NCBI GenBank assembly: GCA_036873135.1
Contig: JAPTYO010000008.1
Span: 40,896,819 to 40,960,818, forward strand
DNA from: Clarkia xantiana subsp. parviflora
Lineage: Eukaryota > Streptophyta > Magnoliopsida > Myrtales > Onagraceae
DNA: 64,000 nucleotides
Direction: 5' to 3'
Part shown: in pieces, positions 52,284 through 63,258 of the stretch
Layout: each line of letters begins with the position of its first letter
Position numbering within the stretch: position 1 is the stretch's first letter
The notes under the pieces: model-generated
Told to the model about the DNA's origin: nothing
What the model saw: the letters and a program-made list of their open reading frames with translations, nothing else
The model's database searches: none
Program-made: the position numbers and the translations under genes

Positions 52284-55200
52284 ATGACGAACAGCAGGGT
52301 GTCTAGGCACCACCGCCCACCCGGGGGCAATAGGCGAAGGAGAGAGCCTATACCCCTAGGAAGGCAGCCTAACCCAGGGAAACTGCCAGTGCAACCAGAA
52401 CCTCAAGGAACCCCACAGGCTCCCCAACACAACAATCACGAGGGAGGACCCTCACGCCCAGCTGGGGCTGAGTCCTCCACAGCCTCAACCCCTTTGGCAA
52501 GGAGGCCACAAAGAGAGATGGAGCAACAGGGAGTGCCATCCCAACACACAGCACCTCCCGAGGGATATTACTACGAGGCGCAACCCCAAGGATACCCGTA
52601 TGGGATGCCGGCCCAAGGGAATAACAACCGCGCCCACACAACATACACAAGGCCGGCATACACCCAGGGGACACATACTGAAGCTCATGAAGAGGAACAG
52701 ATCCCAACGGAAGAGCACCACTCGCACCCTCGAGCAGGACAACGAGAGGAGCAAAGAAGAAATTACCAGGAGCCACCCCCAGAGGGAAGGCAACAATTCG
52801 TGCCTCCTAGGCAACAGCAGAACGCCAGGGCTTACACCCCAGTGGGGGAGGACAGACAAGCAAGACCTCCAAGGAGGCAAGAATTCTATGAAGCACCCCA
52901 GCAGGGACACCAAGGATACACCTACAGTCCGTATCAATACGGACAAGGGATCCCGGCAAGCCCTATCTATAACTACGGAGGCTATTAGAGAAATTACACT
53001 CCGACACTGACATTGATGACTCCGGAAGAAATAGAGGCAATGATAACAAGGAAAATGAATGAGTCAAAGAAACACGGCTTGCACTGTCTAAGTGACAAAA
53101 CGAACCACCCTTTCACGAGGGAATTGGAGATGAGCAAGGTGCCGGACTCCCTGCATACAGTCCAGATTGCAAAGTACAATGGCAAGGGAGACCCTTTGGA
53201 GCATATTCAACAGCATGAAGCCTCCCTATTCGGGAGAACTACTGATGAAAGATACAAGGCACTCCTTTTTCCAAACACCCTATCAGGGGTGGCCTCACAC
53301 TGGTTCTTCAGCCTACCCTCTGAGAGCATCCACTCATGGGAGCAGCTAAAGGCGAAGTTCCTTCAGAGATATCTAGGAGAAAGGAAGCTCCTCAAAGGAA
53401 TAGGCTCCATCGATGACGTGAAGCAAGAAAATGATGAATCATTGGCCAGTTACTACACTAGGTTTAACCAAAACATAGCAGACATTCAGGGCGACATCAC
53501 TGAGGGTGAGATAATACGAGCCTTCATTAGAAACCTTGGCCGCTTCGTGTCCACGCTGGCAGAAAAGATGGCCAAGAAACCAGCAAGTGCCTTAGAGGAG
53601 CTAGCAGGGAGAGTAAAAACTCATATAGACCTGGAGAGGAACAGAGCAAGTAAGAAAGCCAAGATTCAAGCAGCTAAGGAAGACAATGCAAAGCCGAACA
53701 GAGGAAAGCCACCTCAGGCACCTCAACACACAAGGCAGCAGGAATGGCGTCCGCCCCAACAAAGAAATCAAATGGGCGAACCACTGAAAGCTAGGGAAAT
53801 CAACGTCATCAAGTTCATCCCATTGAACGCCACTCCAGCTACTGTCCTCAGAGAGATGCGGAATCAGAAACTCTGGTCACCCCCTGCAAGGTGGAGAGCC
53901 CCAATGGTGGGGACACACAAGGATAGATTGTGTGATAACCATGAAGCATACGGGCATGACACGAATGAATGCTTTAGCCTAAAGCTAAGCATCAACAATG
54001 TCATCCAAAGGGGAGAACTAAAGCAGTTCGTGGATCATGGGGGCAACAGCATACAGATAGGGCCATCATACAGGGACAAAGGTAAGAGCAAGGTAGACTA
54101 CATTCCTCCACCCAACAAGAGAGGAACCATAAACATGATACACGGAGGAGTGGCATCAGGTGGCCCAACTGCTAATGCAAGGGAGGTTTACGCATCAAAA
54201 CTGAGTTCAGTGCCAAGGTGGAGGAAAAGGCCACGAGAAGGAGAGGAGATGAAGATTGAATTCTCGGAGAAGGACAAGAGCCACATTGTCTTCCCACATG
54301 ACGATGCGTTAGTCATCACGATAGACATTGATAATTTTGATGTAAAGAGAATACTGGTAGATGGGGGCAGCTCAGCAGACCTCCTAAGCCTAAGGGTCCT
54401 AGAAGAGATAGGGAAAACGAAGGCAGACATCAAACCAGTCAACTTCCCTCTGGTTGGCTTCTCAGGGGCAACAAGTTACCCCCTAGGAATGATAACCCTG
54501 CCAGTGACCATGGGCCAAGGATGGACACAGCTGAAGGTGAACGTTAACTTCTTGGTGGTTGAAAGCTTGGGAGCCTACAACGGGATCCTAGGAAGAACAA
54601 CCATAAATCCATATGAAATTGTGCCATCTACCGTACACCAGAAATTGAAGTACATCACTGAGAATGGAGTTGGAGAAGTCTTGGGCGACCAACGCACGGC
54701 AAGGCAGTGCTACGTGAACTCCATGAGACGTGGATCACACAGGACAGACACAGTAGCAATGGTCATGGTAGGGACCAACCAAGCCAAGAAGAAGATAAAG
54801 AGGAAACAAAGGGAAACAAAAATGAAGAACGGAGTTGCACTCCGCCTGAGCAGACAGTTTTTTCAAAGAATGGCCAAGAAGAGACACATGAGCAAGGCTG
54901 TAAAGGTAACAAGCATACCTTGGCAACCAGAAACCGCACAAGGAAAAAGAACAAGGGATTCCATCATAAGAGGCTTCCGACACATTGATGACATCAAGCA
55001 AATGCCATGGGAGCCAGTGTCAAGCTATTTCGAAAGATTCTCCAGTTATGGTGCCAATATGGACATCACAAGAGGAGAAGCCGTCAAAGCCTTCATTAGA
55101 AACATGCATCCAAACTCATTTGAGGCCTATGGAGGGCTTTATGAGATGGTCATGACAAACACGATGAGACAGCTCAAGGAAAAGCTAGACAAGGCGTTTG

Positions 55201-55529
55201 CAAAGGAGATGGAGCAATGGGATGAAGTTCCGAAGAAAGAAAGAGAGACTGACACACTCGGAGGAGGTGTAAATTTCAAATTCACACCCCTTACAGTGAG
55301 CACAGAAGAAATTTTTCAGAAGCACCTCAAGGAGGAGCTACCCACATGCAGAGAAGAGGGCAAGGCCTTCCTAGGAAGAGATGCACAGGAATGGTGTGAG
55401 TACCATGGAACCTGGGGGCATCAAACCAACAACTGCATGGTGCTGAAGATAGAAGTGGAGGAAATGATTCACAATGGAGGCCTACAGGAGTACGTGGCAA
55501 CAGACAAATTGACCACCCCATATCCTTAG
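52284..55529 (+). CDS. Gag-protease-gag2 polyprotein of element H (one nonsense codon)
   Basis: About 1,081 codons from MTNSRVSRHHRPPGG, broken only by TAG at 52986-52988, where D has CAG. Residues 1-235 are Pro/Gln-rich. About 290-455 are the Gag capsid domain (FPNTLSGVASHWFFSLPSES). About 549-562 are a CHHC knuckle (CDNHEAYGHDTNEC). About 690 is the protease active site DGGSSADLL. About 885-985 are a second Gag-like module (FRHIDDIKQMPWEPVSSYFE; AFIRNMHPN). About 1037-1050 are a second CHHC knuckle (CEYHGTWGHQTNNC). No RT follows: the frame ends at TPYP before the tandem array. It would need RT and integrase from another element. Confidence 0.92.
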
Positions 55530-55796
55530 TTTCATATTTAGCACTTTGCATGTTCAAGCTTTCTAAGTTTTTCAAAAAACAACTTTTGAGAAGGAGAGCT
55601 CACGAAGTTACTCCAACTCTACAACTATCTTTGTTTTCCTCCAAAGGGTGTCTGGATCCCCCCAAGGCACCCCATGTGTACAAAAAACATGAATGCTCTT
55701 AAGGGAGTAGGATTTCTTTCAAAGGTATTTTCCAATGAATGTGATGATATAATCATGAAGATATCCTTACACAGATATGACTCCAAGTCAACAACA
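55530..55796. other. Spacer after gag2 of H
   Basis: Probable 3' untranslated sequence, shared with D. No gene. Confidence 0.5.
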
Positions 55797-56815
55797 GATT
55801 CGACGCCCCCAAGAGCGTATCTTGAGAGTAGTTCTAAAAACTACGAACCCTGTGCCATCCGGGAGCCTATCCCGCGAACAGATTTCGACGCCCCCAAGAG
55901 CGTATCTTGAGAGTAGTTTTTATACTACGACCCTCGACGCCCCCAAGAGCGTATCTTGAGAGTAGTGTTCATACTACGACCTTCGACGCCCCCAAGAGCG
56001 TATCTTGAGAGTAGTTTCAATACTGCGACCTTCGACGCACCAAGAGCGTATCTTGAGAGTGGTTTCCAAAAACTACAAATTTCGACGCCCCCAGGAGCGT
56101 ATCTTGAGAGTAGTGTTCATACTACGACCTTCGACGCCCCCAAGAGCGTATCTTGAGAGTAGTTTCTATACTACGACCTTCGACGCACCAAGAGCGTATC
56201 TTGAGAGTGGTTTCCAAAAACTACGAATTTCGACGCCCCCAGGAGCGTATCTTGAGGTAGATTTGCAACCTACCAGATTCGACGCCCCCAAGAGCGTATC
56301 TTGAGGTAGAAAAAACACTACCGGATTCGACGCCCCCAAGAGCGTATCTTGAGGTAGATTTCAAACTACCAGTTTCGACGCCAACCAGGAGCGTATCTTT
56401 GGTCTAACCTGTGCCCTCCGGGAGCCTATCCTGTGTAACGTTAAGTGCCCTCCGAGAGCCAGTCTCGTGAACAGATTTCGACGCCAACCAGGAGCGTATC
56501 TTTGGTCTAACCTGTGCCCTCCGGGAGCCTATCCTGCGTAACGTTAAGTGCCCTCCGAGAGCCAGTCTCGTGAACAGATTTCGACGCCAACCAGGAGCGT
56601 ATCTTTGGTCTAACCTGTGCCCTCCGGGAGCCTATCCTGCGAAACGTTAAGTGCCCTCCGAGAGCCAGTCTCGTGAACAGATTTCGACGCCAACCAGGAG
56701 CGTATCTTTGGTCTAACCTGTGCCCTCCAGGAGCCTATCCTGCGAAACGTTAAGTGCCCTCCGAGAGCCTGTCTCGTGAACAGACTCGACGCCCACCAAG
56801 AGCGTATCTTTGGTC
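55797..56815. repeat. Compound tandem repeat of element H
   Basis: About twelve copies of a 49-base unit (TTCGACGCCCCCAAGAGCGT ... AGAGTAGTTTTTATACTACG) are followed by about four copies of a 103-base unit (GGTCTAACCTGTGCCCTCCG ... CCAGGAGCGTATCTTT). The shared core is GAGCGTATCTT. D has the 49-base unit but a 72-base second unit, so the arrays have evolved separately. Confidence 0.95.
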
Positions 56816-57204
56816 TAACAATACCATACATACCATTCAAAGGGTATCAGAAGAGAGCATTACACCATACTAAGAAGGATCCCATGAGAAAGTAATTTCA
56901 AAGTAAAGTGATATGAAGAACACATAATGTTTTTTCTTGAATGAAATAGCAGGTATGGCATGAAGGAAAACACGAAAGAAGGATAAGTAAAGGAAACACA
57001 CCAAGAGAAGAGTCCATAATCAAAGGAGTACATACAAAAACATACGAAGTACCAATGTAAAGCCAAGTGAACCACACAGTCAACAGCACAATACGACAAA
57101 GGAAAGCAACACAAAACCCCACAACAATCACCAAAAGATACTCAACCCATCAAAGGGGAGAAAGAGTATGGTTATATATACAAAGATAGCAAGATGTAGA
57201 TACA
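56816..57204. other. Spacer between array and aORF of H
   Basis: Probable 3' untranslated end of the aORF, A-rich on the plus strand and homologous to 18400-18783 of D. No gene. Confidence 0.55.
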
Positions 57205-59599
57205 TCAATCAGAGCCTTCGGGGGAGTCACCCTGACCCCCTGAGGCTGAACCACCGGCAGAGATGGAGGAAGAGGAGGAGGAGTCCGAAGTATCGATATC
57301 CACAGGCGTAGCATCCACCTGTGTAGGGGCAGGCTCGTCTGCAACAGCAGCCTGACCCCTAAGGACAGCCATGTAACCAGTAGCGTATGGCCCAAAATCA
57401 CCAAGATCGCCAACTGGAAACTGAGGATCAATGCGGAAAATATGATCAACCAGATACTCACCAAACTGGTTCATCTCCTGAGTGAGCCGCACGCTATAGT
57501 CAGCAGTGAAGGTAGAGGAAGCCTTGTACTCAGACACTGCGACAGTCCTCTCCTCTGCCCGGCACCTAGCCTCCAACTTCCGCAACTCCTCAGATTGGAG
57601 TGAAGATGCAACCTCAGCCTCCCGGCGTAAGCTACCTACGGTAGTCTCAAGTAAGGACACTTGGTCCCTGAGCTCCTGCATCTTCAGATCAGATAAGCGC
57701 GCCTTCTCAGCAGCAGTGGCGAGCTCCGCCTTCAGAGAGACCTGGCTGTCCTCAAGAGTCTTCTTCTCGTCAGATAGCTCGAGAACAAGGGATGACATGT
57801 TCACCATGTCAGACATACCCTAAAAATTTAAACATGAGATGAGCAACTGGAAAACCAACCACATAAAAGTAAAAAGGAGAAAGCAAGGAACAACTCACAG
57901 GCACATAACGAGAGAGTACACCCTGAACAAAGCGCCGAGTCTCCCCAGGAGACTTAGGCTGAGCAACACGATCGCCAGGGGGATGGCACCGCGAAGTACG
58001 CGGATGCCAACCTCAGGAGTCCGCAAAGAGGAGCCGCTATCAATGTGGAACTCCTTCAAACCGACGAAAGGAGTCCACTCAGACCCAACGACATCTTCGT
58101 CAGTAAGACGTGCGAAATCCTTCCGACTCAAAGCCGGAGGCCCACCTATACAAACAAAGCGAGTCAAAGGAAAATATAAACATAGAAGCATCAGCGACAA
58201 GGAAAAGATCGAACCTGACGACCGTGCCCTCGGCTGGGGGGCAGGAGAACCATCACCAACAGGTCGCTTCCCTTTATCAGCTCGGGAAGGCGCCTCTTCG
58301 ACCACCATCTCTTTATCGCGAGACAGGGTCGGGGGACGAACAACAGGCGAAGGAGGATCCGCAGCCTTCTTCCTCTTGACAGCCGAGGCCCCGGCCTCAG
58401 AGTCAGATCTCCGCGACTTGGACTTAGAAGGTCCAGAGCCCTTGCCTACGGAGACAACCCTCTCGGTCACCAAGGGAGAGTGCCCTAGCAATATAAGAAA
58501 AACAAGATAAGGAAAACACAAGTATACCATAAAGAAGCAAAAAGGAGGAAGTATACCAGAGGCCCCAGCCTTCTTCCCAAGCATGGGGGATTTCTTCAGA
58601 GTAGAGCTAGATGGAGCCTTCCTCTTGCTCAGATCGACCGGTGCTGCCTGCACGTTATAGGTTTTTCCGTGAAACCAACCTACAAAGGAAATTCAGAAAG
58701 TAAATAAAGATGAGAAGACTAAGTAACATACCGAACCCCCGGAGTCAGGAGTCAAACTGATCCCTGCCTCATAAAGATCCGTCTCGGTCACTAAGGACAC
58801 AGGGCAGTATGATCGGGTCCTGTTACTCTCGTAGATCGTCTTCATAGTCTCTAAATCCACAGGAGAGAACTCCGCGAAGGCAGGCCAGCCATCTGACCGA
58901 TCCTCATTCAAGACCGACCAAGTGACATATCGATCCGTGATGAAGAAATAATGCTTGGCCCAGTGACTCGCCGAGTTGTCACTCCGGGCCACGAAGCGAA
59001 GAGAGGTATCCCACTCGACCCCACTCAACCCGAAATCAGCAAATCGGGAATCCTTGAGGGACGGATGGCGAGTTACGAAACTCGCAAAGCCTACCTTCCT
59101 CTGATATTGGAACCGGTAGAAGCATCGGAACAGAACCAGCGAATACTTCCAGGAGTACCAGTGGCACAACACCCGGAAGCCCACCCAGACGCGGAGGGCA
59201 CTAGGAGCAAGGTTCACAGGAGAAATCCTAAAGAACCTACTCAACTCTACGAGGTCATCGCAGTAAGGCAGCCTCAATCCAAATCGAATCTGGGAGGGGT
59301 AAACGACGACCTTCCCCCTAGGGGGCTCTGTCACCGTCTCGCGGGTATTCCCCAAGGAACGGAGGAAAGGGTATAGAGGCTCATCTAAGGGACAAATATC
59401 ACCTAAGGTGACGTGCTCATTATAATCAGACCTAGTCAGGTGGTTCTCCGATAGAGCAGCAAGACCTAAGTCAAAGGTAGCGGGAAATCCCAAAGTTCGA
59501 ATCAAGTCTCGACTAACACCCCAGCTCAGATTGCAACACTAAGCTAATGATAGGAAAGGAAGTAATGCGACGAAAAGAAGAGAAAATGAACTCAATCAT
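57205..59599 (-). pseudogene. Antisense aORF of element H
   Basis: The start ATG is at 59599 by homology with D, but the D donor GTAAGT is TTGAGT here and a TGG in the next exon is TAG, so the start is damaged. The long exon (59543-58728) has the PF04195-like domain (FGLRLPYCDDLVELSRFFRI; VWVGFRVLCHWYSWKYSLVL). Introns 58727-58680 and 58556-58485 are GT/AG and keep frame. Next are a basic segment (SKSKSRRSDSE...VKRKKA), a middle part lost from D (ALSRKDFARLTDEDVVGSEW), a coiled coil (about 57790-57530) and an acidic Ser/Asp tail ending at 57205. It is the fullest copy of this architecture in the window. Function unknown. Confidence 0.82.
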
Positions 59600-61092
59600 C
59601 CTTCGGAGGATGTAACGCCTCTGCAGAGTCTGTGTGTGGGGACACCACCAGGAATACAGTACCTGCCACGGCATAACAAATATCAAAACAAGAAAATTTC
59701 CGAAAAACCGGGAGTACCCCGGCACTCGACCAACAACAACAACCAAAGATTCGAAGACACCCAAGAAAGATAACAAACATGAGTCAAGGACACCACGACA
59801 ACCAAATCGAACAATTTTGTCCGAACCTAAAGTCGGTTTTCGGGCAAAATTACCATTACGCCTTCCAACGGAAATCAACACACAAATGGCGACTCGACAT
59901 CAAATTCAAAAGGGGGGATAGTTTAGTCGGACAAAAAACTATCTCCGGACGACCGGCCAAAGTTTCTTCCCCAAATCCACGACTATCTACGGCTATCCAC
60001 GGCAATCCCACATTCAATCAAGTATCGGCAATCAAGTATCGGCATTTTACGCAATAACGGAAAGGAAAAGAGTGGACCTTGGGAAAACCCGACCCGATTC
60101 GATAAACGGGCCCGGATTTCAAGTCGGAAGACCGCCGGAATTCAGCCCCTCGCCGGAAATCGCCCTCCACCGCCGTCGCCGGAGTCGAATTCGATCGCCC
60201 CACCTCAGCCACGTCCCGGTGCGAGCTGGCCGGAGTCGCCCGCGTCGGACCTCACCTCCGTCGTGTCCCGTCGACCGCCGGCCACGCCTCAGCCCGCCGA
60301 CGCCGTCGCCCAGGTCTCCTAGTCCTCCCTCCGCGCCGCCGCTAGCCGGTTTGTCGTCCCAATCGGCTGCCGCCGTTCAACCAGGAGCCCTCGCCGCCGC
60401 CTTCGCCCGGTGCCGATAACTCCCCTCCGTCGCGTGCTGGTCGGGATTCCTGGTCTACCACTAGAATTTCGGCCGGCCTCCTCCTTGGGTGTGCTCCAAA
60501 TTCTTTCTTGCTCTCCAAGTGTGAGAAAAGAGGGAAAAGGATGACAATGGTGGCTAAGTAAGGTATTTTCTTAACTCTCCTATATATTTGAAAAAGCTAT
60601 AGGGTTTTTTAAAGTGATCTAATCTCAACCCTCCATTTGAAGTTAGATGAGATCTAAGGGTTAAAGAAAAACTATCACCTTTACCTCCCTTAGACCATAG
60701 TTAAGTATATCTCCACTCAAGTTAACATCCCATAGGTTTATACTTGAGCATCCCATACTTAGAAAAAAAATTTAGACCAAAATTAAATTTTTCTCCATTT
60801 AGGCAAAATCCCGGCGTGAAATTGAAGCATAAGTCACTTATTTGTATTCGTATTGCATCCTTATGCAAGCGTGTATTTTTCGAGTATACGCCTGTAACAA
60901 GGATAGATTTATTACTCCCACCTCAGACGGACGCGTGCTTAGGCACGTGTCCGTGCTATTCTGACGTTTACAATTCCTCTATCTCATAAGGCAGGGGGCA
61001 GAGTCAGAGGCACACATCCATGGGTAAATAAGCATTCAAAGGAAAGGTAAAACCCCGGTTTCAAATTGCGCGTGTCATACCATCCTAAAATA
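59600..61092 (-). promoter_or_regulatory. Leader and putative promoter of the H aORF
   Basis: A TATA-like CAAATATATAGGAG on the minus strand at 60577-60590 matches the box in D. A GC-rich, proline/arginine-coding-looking stretch (60070-60420) lies downstream and is read as leader. The remainder is AT-rich. No separate gene is supported. Confidence 0.5.
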
Positions 61093-61134
61093 GAGTCAAT
61101 CAAGGGTTAGGTCATTGGTTGACTCGGGGGCATG
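61093..61134 (+). other. Stem-loop and polypurine tract of element H
   Basis: GAGTCAA (61093-61099) pairs with TTGACTC (61119-61125), then GGGGGCATG and the LTR TG. Confidence 0.75.
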
Positions 61135-61913
61135 TGATGGATATACGCCCAATTTGAACCCGTTGACTTCCGAATCGCTTTATTTTTATCACCCCGTTAA
61201 TGATTGTAAATCGAAACTTCAACCCGAACACTTCGCGAAAACACCAACGGTCCGGACGAGGCTGAAGCGCTCGTCCGACCGAGTTAGACTCACCTAGGTG
61301 AGGTCGGGTGGCCACACCTGACCTCCCCTAGGGGAGATCGGGTCAGCCAACCCGATCTCCCCTAGGGGAAATAGGGTTGGCCAACCCTATCTCCCCTAGG
61401 AGGGGTTGGGTGACCTCACCCAACCCCTACCCTTGGGGGTCGGATTTTCCTTCCCCCCAAGGGCCCCGGCACCATCCTTGGACTCCCATACTCGGTCTAT
61501 TTCCGCCAACCTTCCCCGTATCCTAAGGTTTTAATTATGTGTTTAAAGGTTAATTAACTGTGTTTAAAGGTAAACGATGTCATTAAGCCACCTTAATGAC
61601 ACCGTTGCCTATAAATACCACACCTCCACTATTCATTGAAGAATCTTGGTAAGTTGCATAATTTTGCTCTGACATCTCTCTAGCTTTATCTCTCTAAAAC
61701 CGTACTGACTTAGGCATCGGAGAGGGTTCACCAGGCACCACCCCCCTCTGTGTCTGGTATTGCCCCTCTTGCAGGGCGCGAGGAGAAGAGAAGCTAAGGA
61801 CGGAAGGATGCAAGCTAAGGTAGCACAACCCGAGAGCACCGAATCCGCAACATCTCCAGTGAGGAACGAGACTTGAGTCGACCGCCCGTTGACCCTAGAC
61901 TCGGAACCTAACC
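61135..61913 (+). repeat. 3' LTR of element H (779 bp)
   Basis: Same ends as the 5' LTR except a terminal CC for CA. It carries one more 34-base hairpin module than the 5' copy and a shorter C run in the leader motif. TATA box near 61609-61617. GCCAT follows. Confidence 0.94.
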
Positions 61914-62204
61914 GCCATGACCTTGACCATGATCATACTCATGATGTCCATCAACATGGAATATTGGCGGATGCATTACTCCATGACCATGTCCACCATG
62001 GTGGGCATGATCTAGAACTCGGCCAATCCGATGTCCAATGTGGCGACCGAGAGCATGATGTCCATGTGGGTGAGGATGATGATGGTTCTGATAGGCTTCA
62101 TGATGCCATGTGCCATGGCCTTGGTGGTGGTGGCCATTGAAACCGTGATGTTGATGGGGTGCGCTTGCAGATGTGACATATTCAAACACACAGCCGGCCC
62201 GGGG
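61914..62204 (-). pseudogene. 5' part of histidine/glycine-rich host gene (split by B and H)
   Basis: The minus-strand frame is very rich in His and Gly (for example HHGGHGHGVMHPP) and contains few hydrophobic residues. It is open from a possible splice acceptor (CTTATTAG, about 62205) to element H. Leaving out H, B and the TSD copies, it continues in frame to the TAG at 37994-37992, for about 120 codons. No ATG in this frame lies at the upstream end, so an upstream exon or a damaged start is likely. The product is not recognised; metal binding is only a guess from composition. With two large insertions in the exon it should be non-functional. Confidence 0.65.
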
Positions 62205-62583
62205 GTAACTAATAAGATAAATGTTTTAATCTGCCGAGAAAGAGAGAAGAGAAGAGTGGACACAATGACAATACAATAGAGATAATAACTTTAATGAAGG
62301 AAATGAAGGGGTTGCTACGATTATATTTATATATACATGTAATAATCAAGGGCCTTCATTCTTCCACGCCCAGCATATAACTGAGTCAACTTGCAATATG
62401 AAAGCGCGTACAGCCATATTATTTGCTTCGCTTCTAAGCTATTTGCTTCACTGCCGTAAGGATTCTTCTTTTCCTTCATATGCCAAACAATGTGTGCGAA
62501 TATGTTAGTAGTTGACTTGAAATCATTTCTGACTGTACATATTTTCACAAAAGTATCACTATATTAATCTTCTAATCTGATTT
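62205..62583 (-). other. Upstream region of the host gene
   Basis: The minus strand has a TATA-like TATATATAAATATAATCG near 62317-62334 and a CT-rich tract ending in CGGCAG near 62237, possible promoter and leader or intron features. No other gene is seen. Confidence 0.4.
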
Positions 62584-63071
62584 TGTTACTTTTCTTACAG
62601 AAGTTCTTAAAATTTTAAGTTAATTGTGTTTTCAGTGCAAATTACGCGGATACTCCGGATAAAATTTGTGGCTTGTGAAGATTGCAAACCCTCCCTATCC
62701 CTAGAATCGTCGAAATCGCCACAGAGAAGGAGAAGAAAAAATATAACTGGTTTTGTGGCTCATCAGGCTAATTTAGCCTAAATTAACTTAACCCTCATCT
62801 ATTTATATGGGCGGGGTCCCGAGTTAATACTCAAGGGTCCCCTAATTTCTCATAACCTCCAAATAACTCCCAAGTACAACTGAACTTTACCAAATAATCC
62901 AACAAGCCAACTGAACCGTGCCAACAATGCGTACAGGCGACCGGTCTAAGATAAAACACGAGGCAACCTTGGGCCAAGCCCACCAACAAACCAACAGCAC
63001 AGGACAACAGCAAATAACGGGCCAGAGAATTGGGCTTGACTTTACAAGCCCAGATATCCCAATTCTCAACA
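62584..63071 (-). repeat. 3' LTR of a Ty1/copia element
   Basis: On the minus strand it starts TGTTGAGAATTGGG directly after the purine tract and is set to end at GTAACA (62584). It contains CCCATATAAATAGATG near 62795-62812 as a TATA box. The start is well supported; the end is by eye. Confidence 0.68.
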
Positions 63072-63084
63072 CTCCCCCTCAATC
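63072..63084 (-). other. Polypurine tract of the copia element
   Basis: Minus strand GATTGAGGGGGAG immediately before TGTTGAGA, the classic copia arrangement. Confidence 0.82.
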
Positions 63085-63167
63085 TAGGAATGTAAATAAT
63101 CCAACACAAACAGAAACCAACAGATTGCACAAATGCAATAGCCAACAAGGGGACTGAACATAAGTCA

Positions 63168-63185
63168 CCCCCCCCCCCCCCCCCC
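63168..63185. repeat. Mononucleotide C run (18)
   Basis: An uninterrupted C run on the plus strand, between the copia pol end and its polypurine tract. The length may be unreliable in an assembly. Confidence 0.9.
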
Positions 63186-63258
63186 TTAATCTCAAATCCG
63201 TCAATTCATAAATCAATCAACTAAGAAACCAACAGAGAGTTTAATTAAGCTCTTATTG

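Larger units (their letters stand above)
51482..61913 (+). mobile_element. Element H: non-autonomous Tat-like element, gag-pro-gag2 plus aORF
   Basis: LTRs 51482-52232 and 61135-61913, flanked by GCCAT (51477-51481 and 61914-61918). Plus-strand order: primer site, gag-protease-gag2, compound tandem array, antisense aORF, leader, stem plus polypurine tract. It has no RT or integrase. It is the same family as D but better preserved, and is inserted 17 bases from the end of element B in the same host exon. The last LTR base is C where A is expected. Confidence 0.95.

Noticed and set aside
55797..56815. Array that looks like a CRISPR (regular repeats of 49 and 103 bases)
   Set aside because: The whole unit repeats, there are no unique spacers or cas genes, and the context is a plant retrotransposon.
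62012..62263. Alternative minus-strand frame starting MSTLLFSLSRQ over the host gene
   Set aside because: It stops inside the region, is Ile/Met/Thr-rich because of the shifted His codons, and does not continue into the other host fragment.
63168..63185. The C run as the copia polypurine tract
   Set aside because: The GATTGAGGGGGAG tract followed by TGTTGAGA at 63084-63071 fits much better as the true LTR border.
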